Source of the DNA: DASTHV01 sp035718045
GTDB taxonomy: Bacteria > Patescibacteriota > Saccharimonadia > Saccharimonadales > UBA10212
Direction of reading: 5' to 3'
Assembly (NCBI GenBank): GCA_035718045.1
Contig: DASTHV010000003.1
Location: forward strand, 1 to 5,384
DNA length: 5,384 bases
Position numbers and translations under genes: made by a program. The notes beneath the pieces are model-generated. The model was not told where the DNA came from. It was given only the letters and a program-made list of their open reading frames with translations, and ran no database searches. Below, in pieces: positions 1 to 5,175 of the stretch. The first letter of the stretch is position 1. Every line of letters begins with the position of its first letter.

Positions 1-1415
1 CGATGGCCGACTTTGGCTATGACATCTCGGATTACTATAGTGTTGACCCGGTGTTTGGTAATCTTGACGATATTCAGGAGCTGATTGACCAAGCCCACCA
101 GCGCGGTATCAAAGTTTTGATTGATCTAGTCGCCAACCATACATCTGACGAGCACCCCTGGTTTATCGAGTCTCGCAGCTCAAAAAACAGCTATCGTCGC
201 GACTGGTATATTTGGCGAGACGGCCTAAACGACGGTCCGCCAAACGACTGGCTAAGCGTTTTTGGCGGCTCGGCGTGGCAGTATGATAAAGATACGAACC
301 AGTATTATCTACATAGTTTTTCGTCTAAGCAGCCGGATTTAAACTGGGCTAATCCGCAGGTACGCCGAGCCGTCAAAGAATTCATGAGTTTTTGGCTGGA
401 TCTAGGGGTTGACGGCTTCAGGGCTGACGCGATCTACTGGTTAGCTAAAGACCATCGATTCCGAAACGATCCGTTGAAATATGAATCTTTAGCGCTTAAA
501 TCGTCGGATTACGACAATCTGGCGCACACTTATAGTCGCAACCGGCCTCAACTCTATAAATATTTGCGTGGAATGACGACTATTCTTCGCAAATATAAGG
601 ATCGCTTCATGGTGATCGAGGCTGAGCCGGAAGGTGCGGACCCGGCCCATGAGTATCTCAAATTTTATAGGTACGTCGATCCGTCCCATATGGCGCCATT
701 TAATTTCGAGGGCATATATTACCCCTGGAAAGCTTCGGTTTTCAAACTATTTATAGACCGTTTCCAGCGCGCACTTAAAAAGAAATATCTGCCAGTATAT
801 ACATTTGGCAACCATGATAAGTCGCGCTTAGCCAGCCGATTCGGCGAGGCCGCGGCTCCATCGGCTGCCGTGCTGCTGCTGACGCTTCCTGGTATGCCTT
901 TTATATACTACGGCGAAGAAATCGGCATGCAAGACGGTCAAATTCCATCCTTATTCCGCAAAGATCCGCTTCAAAAACGCGGGCCGGACCGGGATGAAGC
1001 TCGCACGCCTATGCAGTGGAGCTCATCTGCCTATGCCGGTTTTAGCCAGGGCCGTCCCTGGTTGCCGCCGGCTAAAGACTACAGGACGCGCAACGTCAAA
1101 AATCAACTGGCCGACCCAGATTCGATACTCAATTTATATCGCGAACTTATTAAGTTACGTAACAGTTCAAAAGCCTTGAAGTACGGGAGCTACAAACCTT
1201 TGGATACCGCTAACTTATACGTGCTGGGCTTTAGCCGGAAGTACGGTCGTCAGAACCTGATCGTATTAGTCAACTTTAAACCTAGAACCGAACAAGTTAA
1301 AAGCAAAGAGTTATCTGGTAGGATTGTCCTGTCTTCTGATCCAAAGACTGAAAAATCTCATGTCAATGGTTCAGTTGAACTAAGACCGAATGAAGCTGTC
1401 ATAATCGCGACTTAG
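1..1415 (+). CDS. GH13 alpha-glucosidase / oligo-1,6-glucosidase-type enzyme, 5'-truncated
   Basis: Partial glycoside hydrolase of family GH13, expected to hydrolyse or transfer alpha-glucosyl units of maltose- or isomaltose-type oligosaccharides by the retaining mechanism. The four GH13 regions are all present, counting from the first visible Met (base 3): region I DLVANH (41-46); region II GFRADA (138-143) with nucleophile D142; region III VIEAE with probable acid/base E206; region IV GNHD with transition-state stabiliser D272. The stretches RTPMQW (335-340), AGFS and PWLP are typical of the alpha-glucosidase/oligo-1,6-glucosidase/trehalose-synthase subfamilies rather than classical alpha-amylase. 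The C-terminal beta domain spans about 385-470. The visible ATG at base 3 is internal: MADFGYDISDY matches the family's PMxDFGYDISDY segment, and bases 1-2 (cg) fit the end of a Pro codon. About 50-70 residues are missing, so a signal peptide cannot be judged. Exact substrate is not decidable here; trehalose synthase is an alternative. It is followed after 63 bases by a glycosyltransferase with its own promoter, and no clear terminator separates them. Confidence 0.93.
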   Translation, partial: MADFGYDISDYYSVDPVFGNLDDIQELIDQAHQRGIKVLIDLVANHTSDEHPWFIESRSSKNSYRRDWYIWRDGLNDGPPNDWLSVFGGSAWQYDKDTNQYYLHSFSSKQPDLNWANPQVRRAVKEFMSFWLDLGVDGFRADAIYWLAKDHRFRNDPLKYESLALKSSDYDNLAHTYSRNRPQLYKYLRGMTTILRKYKDRFMVIEAEPEGADPAHEYLKFYRYVDPSHMAPFNFEGIYYPWKASVFKLFIDRFQRALKKKYLPVYTFGNHDKSRLASRFGEAAAPSAAVLLLTLPGMPFIYYGEEIGMQDGQIPSLFRKDPLQKRGPDRDEARTPMQWSSSAYAGFSQGRPWLPPAKDYRTRNVKNQLADPDSILNLYRELIKLRNSSKALKYGSYKPLDTANLYVLGFSRKYGRQNLIVLVNFKPRTEQVKSKELSGRIVLSSDPKTEKSHVNGSVELRPNEAVIIAT

Positions 1416-1445
1416 GGGTAGACAAGGGCGTCGGAACCTCAAAAA

Positions 1446-1454
1446 TGTTATAAT
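1446..1454 (+). promoter_or_regulatory. Extended -10 promoter of the glycosyltransferase gene
   Basis: The sequence TGTTATAAT is a perfect TATAAT hexamer (1449-1454) preceded by a TGn extension. No hexamer resembling TTGACA lies 16-18 bases upstream; a TAGACA at 1419-1424 is too far away (24 bases). The extended -10 would have to carry recognition. The predicted transcription start near 1461 leaves a leader of about 18 nt that includes the GGGAGAG ribosome-binding site at 1470-1476. Confidence 0.6.
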
Positions 1455-1478
1455 CAAGCAAGTAATTGCGGGAGAGCA

Positions 1479-2642
1479 ATGAGAATCGCGATGATGGTGC
1501 GGGCCTATATTCCCGTGCCCCGTCCTACAGAAATGATTTACGCTCCAATCGATCTAGCGTCCGAAATCGCTACCGGTCTGGCTAAACGTGGACATCAAGT
1601 GGACTTCTATGCGCCTTCGGGAAGTCACGTAAAAGGCGCTAACATCGTGGACCGCAACCTGAGACCGATTGCTCCTACCCTCGAGGCCTTTAGAGAGATG
1701 ATAGAGGATCCAGCGCAAATGACGCACTACGCGCCAGCCTTGTGGGATGCCTATATGGTCAACGACATGTTTAAAAAGGCCAGGGCCGGCCTCTACGATG
1801 TGCTGCATTTCCACCATCCCGAAAGCGCCTTGCCGATGGCTCAGGTAAACAAATCAGTGCCGGTGGTTTATACGTTGCACGATCCGGCTCAGCCTTGGAT
1901 TAGAGAATTATATGAACTGTATCAGACCGACAATCAGCACTATATCTCTATCTCTAATAATCAAAGACGGGATGCGCCGGACTTACCCTATCTGGCCACT
2001 GTCTATGATGGCATTAATCCAAAGGACTACCCGTTCTCAGCCAAGCACGACGGCTATCTGCTTTATGCCGGGCGAATCGTACCGGAAAAGGGCGTGCGGG
2101 AAGCTATAAATGTCGCTAAGCAGACCGGTCATAGGCTACTGATCGTCGGCCCGGTTTATCCGGATTCGCAAGGCTATTTTGATCAATACATAAAACCGGA
2201 GCTTAACGATCAAATCCTCTATCTTGGTTATTTGGAGCGTGATAAGATGCCGGTTTATTACCAAAAGGCCAAAGCGGTGCTGACACCCGTACAATGGGAG
2301 GAACCGTTTGGACTGACAACTATCGAGGCCTTGGCTAGCGGTGCTCCTGTCATATCGTTCAGAAGAGGCGCCGCCCCCGAAATCATCGAAGACGGCAAGA
2401 GCGGATTTATAGTCGATACTACTGCCGAAATGATCGAAGCCGTTAAGCGGGTAAATAGTATAAATCGAGAAGATTGTCGAGCCAGAGTAAAAAGCAAGTT
2501 TTCGGTGAATAAAATGGTGGCCGGTTATGAAGCTGCCTTTGAAGAGGCCGTTCGCCAGGGGCGGCCGTTGCCTAGGTTGCTGCGCCGGACGGGCCTGCAG
2601 AAAGTACCTAAAACCATCAAGCGGGTTACTAGCAAAAATTAA
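1479..2642 (+). CDS. Family 4 (GT-B) glycosyltransferase
   Basis: Retaining glycosyltransferase of the GT4 family, expected in the cytoplasm or at the inner membrane face, moving a sugar from a nucleotide-sugar donor to an unknown acceptor (glycolipid, polysaccharide or glycoside). The N-terminal Rossmann domain starts with MRIAMMVRAYIPVP and contains LAKRGHQVDFYAP (34-46) and the VLHFHHPES segment (108-116). The C-terminal donor domain has YAGRIVPEKG (196-205) with the phosphate-contacting R199/K204 pair, and the EX7E signature W273-E274-E275-P-F-G ... E283-A, followed by ASGAPVIS and GKSGFIVD. The length of 387 aa is normal for the family. The tail after residue 358 has about ten Lys/Arg and no acidic residue, which may aid membrane contact. 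The ATG at 1479 is preceded by GGGAGAG (1470-1476); from the GGAG core the spacing is 4 nt, a little short, and the later Met codons 5 and 6 are less likely because MRIAM is the usual family N-terminus. Donor and acceptor cannot be named from sequence. The adjacent GH13 gene suggests carbohydrate metabolism but does not prove a pathway. Confidence 0.92.
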   Translation: MRIAMMVRAYIPVPRPTEMIYAPIDLASEIATGLAKRGHQVDFYAPSGSHVKGANIVDRNLRPIAPTLEAFREMIEDPAQMTHYAPALWDAYMVNDMFKKARAGLYDVLHFHHPESALPMAQVNKSVPVVYTLHDPAQPWIRELYELYQTDNQHYISISNNQRRDAPDLPYLATVYDGINPKDYPFSAKHDGYLLYAGRIVPEKGVREAINVAKQTGHRLLIVGPVYPDSQGYFDQYIKPELNDQILYLGYLERDKMPVYYQKAKAVLTPVQWEEPFGLTTIEALASGAPVISFRRGAAPEIIEDGKSGFIVDTTAEMIEAVKRVNSINREDCRARVKSKFSVNKMVAGYEAAFEEAVRQGRPLPRLLRRTGLQKVPKTIKRVTSKN

Positions 2643-2664
2643 ACCAAAAACAGGGCAAAAACCC

Positions 2665-2694
2665 TTTACAAACAGACTATGTTTATCTTATAAT
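2665..2694 (+). promoter_or_regulatory. Strong sigma70-type promoter of tuf
   Basis: The -35 box TTTACA (2665-2670, 5 of 6 to TTGACA) and a perfect -10 box TATAAT (2689-2694) are separated by 18 bases. It is the best two-box promoter in the window, as expected for EF-Tu. The start site predicted near 2701 gives a leader of about 66 nt. The -35 begins only 22 bases after the glycosyltransferase stop codon. Confidence 0.75.
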
Positions 2695-2753
2695 ACGGCC
2701 ATATCGCATAGGTGGTCTTTGCTCGCTTGTGCTAAATGTAAATAAATTAACCT

Positions 2754-2758
2754 AGGAG
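2754..2758 (+). promoter_or_regulatory. Ribosome-binding site of tuf
   Basis: AGGAG sits 8 bases before the ATG at 2767, an ideal Shine-Dalgarno distance, and fixes that ATG as the start. Confidence 0.75.
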
Positions 2759-2766
2759 TTACCTAT

Positions 2767-3951
2767 ATGGCAGAATCTTTTGACCGAAGCAAGCCGCATG
2801 TCAACGTTGGTACGATGGGTCATGTTGACCACGGTAAAACAACTTTAACCGCTGCAATTACGGCAGTCTTAGCCAAGAAACTTCCAAGCTCGATTAATAA
2901 ACCGGTTAAGTATGATGAAATCGATAACGCGCCCGAAGAAAAGCAGCGCGGTATTACTATTGCTACTTCACACCAGGAATATGAAAGCGAAAAGCGCCAC
3001 TACGCTCACGTTGACATGCCCGGCCACGCCGACTATGTCAAAAACATGATTACCGGAGCCGCTCAGATCGACGGCGCCATTTTAGTGGTATCGGCCGCTG
3101 ACGGTCCAATGCCCCAGACCCGCGAACACGTTCTGCTGGCCAAGCAGGTAGGCGTGCCTAAGATTCTGGTATTTCTAAACAAGATGGACCTGGCCGACCC
3201 TGAGCTAGTCGAGCTGGTTGAGGAGGACGTCCGCGACTTGCTGGCTAAATACGATTTTGACCGCGAAGCCCCGATTATCAAAGGCTCTGCTACAAAGGCG
3301 CTAGAAGGCAATGCTGCCGATGAAGACGCCGTTATGGAGCTAGTCAAAGCCATGGACGACTTCATCCCCGAACCCGTACGTGACCTGGATAAGCCGTTTT
3401 TGATGCCAATCGAAGACGTATTTTCAATCAAGGGCCGTGGCACAGTCGCCACCGGCCGCGTCGAACAAGGCGTGGTCAAAGTTAACGAAGAAGTCGAAAT
3501 CGTCGGCATCCGCCCGACTACTAAATCCGTAGTTACCGGTGTCGAAATGTTTAAAAAGAATCTTGACCAGGGCCAAGCCGGCGACAACGTCGGCGTGCTA
3601 CTTCGTGGTATTGAGCGCGATGATATCGAACGCGGCCAGGTACTCTGCAAGCCCGGCTCTATCACCCCGCACACTGAATTTGACGCCGAGGTTTACATTC
3701 TTACCAAAGAAGAGGGTGGCCGCCATACACCATTCTTCAAGGGCTACAAGCCGCAGTTTTACTTCCGAACTACCGATGTGACCGGTGAAGTTGAACTGCC
3801 AGCCGATAAAGAAATGGTCATGCCGGGCGACACAATTACTTTCAAAGTAAAACTGTTAGCTCCAATTGCTATGGACCAGGGCCTGCGCTTCGCTATTCGT
3901 GAAGGCGGCCGGACGGTTGGCGCTGGTGTCGTCACCAAAATCGACAAGTGA
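2767..3951 (+). CDS. tuf: Translation elongation factor EF-Tu
   Basis: GTPase that delivers aminoacyl-tRNA to the ribosomal A site as a ternary complex with GTP. At 394 aa it equals the length of E. coli EF-Tu. The G domain carries G1 GHVDHGKT (18-25), switch-I RGITI with T64 (G2), G3 DMPGH with D83 and catalytic H87, G4 NKMD (138-141) and G5 SAT (174-176). Domain II follows with [11 protein letters not shown] (223-233). Domain III spans roughly 302-394 with [25 protein letters not shown] and the end [18 protein letters not shown]. Family-conserved positions needed for GTP hydrolysis and tRNA binding are intact. The G3 loop has Met84 where E. coli has Cys81, and the switch-I approach [17 protein letters not shown] differs from proteobacterial sequences; both fit a Saccharibacteria-like lineage (inference). 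The ATG has AGGAG 8 bases upstream. The gene stands alone between a strong promoter and a strong terminator, without fusA upstream. It ends in TGA, which supports the standard bacterial code. Confidence 0.99.
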   Translation: MAESFDRSKPHVNVGTMGHVDHGKTTLTAAITAVLAKKLPSSINKPVKYDEIDNAPEEKQRGITIATSHQEYESEKRHYAHVDMPGHADYVKNMITGAAQIDGAILVVSAADGPMPQTREHVLLAKQVGVPKILVFLNKMDLADPELVELVEEDVRDLLAKYDFDREAPIIKGSATKALEGNAADEDAVMELVKAMDDFIPEPVRDLDKPFLMPIEDVFSIKGRGTVATGRVEQGVVKVNEEVEIVGIRPTTKSVVTGVEMFKKNLDQGQAGDNVGVLLRGIERDDIERGQVLCKPGSITPHTEFDAEVYILTKEEGGRHTPFFKGYKPQFYFRTTDVTGEVELPADKEMVMPGDTITFKVKLLAPIAMDQGLRFAIREGGRTVGAGVVTKIDK

Positions 3952-3967
3952 ACAGTCAACAGACCCC

Positions 3968-4006
3968 AAAAAAAGTTGTGAGCGAGTCAATCGCTCACTC
4001 TTTTTT
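3968..4006 (+). terminator. Rho-independent terminator of tuf
   Basis: Perfect 8-bp stem GTGAGCGA (3978-3985) / TCGCTCAC (3991-3998) with a 5-nt loop, followed by a run of six T (4001-4006) and then G and five more T. Seven A on the left side (3968-3974) mirror the T-run, so the structure could also stop transcription on the minus strand. It lies 16 bases after the tuf stop codon and separates tuf from the downstream ribosomal operon. Confidence 0.9.
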
Positions 4007-4011
4007 GTTTT

Positions 4012-4031
4012 TGGCGCATTTTGCCATTTTT
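4012..4031 (+). terminator. Possible weak back-up terminator
   Basis: TGGC (4012-4015) can pair with GCCA (4023-4026) across a 7-nt loop, followed directly by TTTTT (4027-4031). The stem is only 4 bp, so alone it would be poor. Its place just behind the main tuf terminator makes a tandem arrangement possible. Confidence 0.25.
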
Positions 4032-4174
4032 AACTGCGCTGCTCATCATCGTATTTGAATACACTTCTTCCGCTGCTCGCTAAGAAATGCCCAACTGCAT
4101 CCAAATCTGTTGACTGCTTACTTATTTCCTCGAAAGAAACTAGTTGCGCCTGTGTCCGCCTGAAGGCTTTCTTC
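4032..4174. other. Gene-free spacer between tuf terminator and the small-gene cluster
   Basis: I find no convincing reading frame, tRNA or repeat array on either strand here. Minor structure only: the 8-mer CGCTGCTC occurs twice (4037-4044 and 4071-4078), and GTATTTGAATAC (4051-4062) is a short palindrome. A 64-codon minus-strand frame crossing into the next gene lacks gene-like composition. Confidence 0.5.
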
Positions 4175-4175
4175 T

Positions 4176-4204
4176 TTGCTAAAACAACTGACTGATGGTA
4201 TTAT
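4176..4204 (+). promoter_or_regulatory. Promoter predicted to give a leaderless transcript for the 73-aa gene
   Basis: The -35-like TTGCTA (4176-4181, 4 of 6) is followed after 17 bases by TATTAT (4199-4204, 5 of 6), itself preceded by TGG, an extended -10. The usual start site 7 bases past the -10 falls at about 4211, exactly the A of the downstream ATG. The arrangement implies a leaderless mRNA. Confidence 0.5.
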
Positions 4205-4210
4205 ATCGGA

Positions 4211-4432
4211 ATGAATGAACGAAATTTTTCTGGTTCTGTATCCGAATACACGCCTATGTGGCAGAAGCCGATTGAACAACAAATCGCTGAACTTGTAGCG
4301 GCCGGCCGTCAAGTGGCGTATGAGCCCACCGGAGAACCGATGCTAACTTCGTACGGCGAGGTTAGATGCTGGGATGACAACCCTCTTATTAGCGAGTCTG
4401 ACGGCGATTACGGCTGGGGCGAGGATAGTTAA
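4211..4432 (+). CDS. Small acidic hypothetical protein, 73 aa, apparently leaderless
   Basis: I do not recognise this protein. It has about 14 Asp/Glu against 4 Lys/Arg (net near -10). There is a likely short helix PIEQQIAELVAAGRQ (20-34), and the tail is rich in Asp, Glu, Gly and Trp/Tyr (WDDN 54-57, then SESDGDYGWGEDS at 61-73). It has one Cys (53), and no signal peptide or membrane segment. No Shine-Dalgarno precedes the ATG at 4211: the only purines (GGA) touch the start codon, while a -10 box ends 6 bases upstream. The next in-frame Met (residue 16) has no ribosome-binding site either. The codon pattern resembles the neighbouring genes and no larger gene overlaps it, which argues that it is real. 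It lies between the tuf terminator and the S10 operon promoter. A spurious frame remains possible. Confidence 0.6.
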   Translation: MNERNFSGSVSEYTPMWQKPIEQQIAELVAAGRQVAYEPTGEPMLTSYGEVRCWDDNPLISESDGDYGWGEDS

Positions 4433-4447
4433 CTTTGGTAAGAATCT

Positions 4448-4475
4448 TTGTTTTCTAGTCTTTAGATGTTAATAT
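4448..4475 (+). promoter_or_regulatory. Candidate promoter of the small-gene/rpsJ (S10) operon
   Basis: The extended -10 TGTTAATAT (hexamer TAATAT 4470-4475, 4 to 5 of 6 depending on alignment) has a weak -35 TTGTTT (4448-4453) 16 bases upstream. It lies in the 123-base gap behind the 73-aa gene. The predicted start near 4482 would yield a leader of about 74 nt before the 97-aa gene. No terminator is visible between the 73-aa gene and this point, so readthrough from upstream may contribute. Confidence 0.45.
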
Positions 4476-4481
4476 GACTTC

Positions 4482-4552
4482 CGTAAACTAATCGTGAGCG
4501 AGAACTCGTCCGGTCACTCATCACCCCGGAAGAGATTACGCCGCAAGGAGAT
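4482..4552 (+). other. Candidate 5' leader of the S10-type operon with a possible stem-loop
   Basis: TCCGG (4509-4513) and CCGGA (4526-4530) can form a 5-bp stem with a 12-nt loop just upstream of the ribosome-binding site; GTGA (4494-4497) / TCAC (4514-4517) is an overlapping alternative. Bases 4494-4502 repeat the left arm of the tuf terminator (GTGAGCGAG). Ribosomal operons often carry autoregulatory leaders, but this one matches no structure I can name. Confidence 0.3.
4545..4550 (+). promoter_or_regulatory. Ribosome-binding site that decides between two adjacent ATG codons
   Basis: AAGGAG is 2 bases from the ATG at 4553 but 5 bases from the ATG at 4556. The second spacing is workable and the first too tight, so initiation at 4556 is preferred. 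Confidence 0.65.
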
Positions 4553-4555
4553 ATG

Positions 4556-4849
4556 ATGTCTCATCCGAATGGATATCCAAAGAAGACTTTTGTACCGTAT
4601 GAGGGCGACATGCCGGCAAAGACTGTCGAAACACCTGTCAATTTCGACCCAAGCCACGAGGGTATCGCCGGTGTTTCGCCGGAAGAGCGTTATTACGTTG
4701 ATCTGTTGATGGCCGAATCAATCGATGAAGCGGCCGCTTTAGGCCCGGAGCCTGTTTTTAACTCGCTAGCGGAAGCAGCAGCTGTTCAGCCCGACTTAAT
4801 AGCTCTAGTCGAAGATTACGAAGTGCGTATAGTAAAGGAAGAAAACTGA
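4556..4849 (+). CDS. Small acidic hypothetical protein, 97 aa, first gene of the rpsJ operon
   Basis: I do not recognise this protein. From the ATG at 4556 it has 97 residues (98 if the adjacent upstream ATG at 4553 is used; the Shine-Dalgarno spacing favours 4556). Residues 1-40 are rich in Pro, Gly and polar residues and look extended or disordered. Residues 41-97 look helical, with SPEERYYVDLLMAESIDEAA (41-60), an Ala-rich NSLAEAAAVQPDLIALVEDY (69-88) and a charged end RIVKEEN. It carries about 19 Asp/Glu against 6 Lys/Arg (net near -13), with no signal peptide, no membrane segment and no Cys. Its TGA stop shares its A with the ATG of the next gene (TGATG), so the two are probably translationally coupled. 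Position at the head of an operon leading into rpsJ suggests a link with translation or ribosome assembly, but that is guilt by association only. Confidence 0.78.
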   Translation: MSHPNGYPKKTFVPYEGDMPAKTVETPVNFDPSHEGIAGVSPEERYYVDLLMAESIDEAAALGPEPVFNSLAEAAAVQPDLIALVEDYEVRIVKEEN

Positions 4850-5175
4850 TGGCAATTAGTCCTAACCAATTTCAAAAAGTCTATTCGGATACGGATAGCG
4901 ACCCCTTGGTGAGAGAGCTATATCATACCCAGGTCGGCTTCATCCAAATAGAAGTGCCAGAAGGTACAGGCGAGTCTAAGGCTGAAGTACGATTCTTAGA
5001 GCAGGATTGGGAACCCTACCAGGCCAGTGCGGTGGGGATAAGTAGAGAAGGCTTTGTAGCCTCCTTGGCAGATGAGCGTATGGCCGGACAGTTCGCCGCT
5101 ATTGTATTGCACGATCAAATACTTAAACTAATGGAACAACCATCTGAAGAACAACATAACGGAAGGATTCGTTAA
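4849..5175 (+). CDS. Small acidic hypothetical protein, 108 aa, coupled to rpsJ
   Basis: I do not recognise this protein. The start overlaps the previous stop by one base, with AAAGGAAG (4834-4841) as ribosome-binding site 7 bases away. The N-terminal third (about 22-52) alternates hydrophobic and charged residues (VGFIQIEVPE, then KAEVRFLEQDWEPY), suggesting a small beta unit with a turn at EGTGES. The rest (about 66-97) looks helical: REGFVASLADERMAGQFAAI followed by VLHDQILKLMEQ. Acidic residues outnumber basic ones by about 18 to 9. There is no signal peptide, membrane segment or Cys. The TAA stop directly abuts the rpsJ ATG (TAAATG), and the rpsJ Shine-Dalgarno GGAAGGA lies inside this gene's last codons, so translation of the two should be coupled. 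Expression is thus tied to that of ribosomal proteins; a role in ribosome assembly or in chaperoning basic ribosomal proteins is conceivable but unproven. Confidence 0.8.
   Translation: MAISPNQFQKVYSDTDSDPLVRELYHTQVGFIQIEVPEGTGESKAEVRFLEQDWEPYQASAVGISREGFVASLADERMAGQFAAIVLHDQILKLMEQPSEEQHNGRIR

Noticed and set aside
3..5. ATG as the true start of the GH13 gene
   Set aside because: The residues after it match an internal conserved GH13 segment (PMxDFGYDISDY) and the N-terminal part of the barrel would be missing, so the gene begins before the window.
1416..1440. Terminator between the GH13 gene and the glycosyltransferase gene
   Set aside because: Only a GGGT/ACC-type weak pairing is visible, with no T-run after it.
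2652..2665. AGGG/CCCT inverted repeat as a terminator of the glycosyltransferase gene
   Set aside because: The stem has only 4 bp, no T-run follows, and it overlaps the tuf -35 box.
3063..3674. Long open frame of 203 codons on the minus strand across tuf
   Set aside because: It lies entirely antisense to EF-Tu, has low-complexity Ser/Thr/Arg composition and no ribosome-binding site. It is the usual shadow of biased codon use in a highly expressed gene.
4032..4174. tRNA or small structured RNA in the gene-free spacer
   Set aside because: No T-loop consensus (GTTCRA) with flanking stems on either strand and no strong hairpins; nothing supports an RNA gene.
4118..4312. 64-codon minus-strand open frame
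   Set aside because: It has no ribosome-binding site and an atypical composition, and it overlaps the better supported 73-aa gene and its promoter.
3949..4849. Recoded UGA (genetic code 25) as in some CPR phyla
   Set aside because: EF-Tu ends at TGA at its normal length, and the 97-aa gene ends at a TGA overlapping the next ATG. No conserved frame in the window contains an internal TGA.
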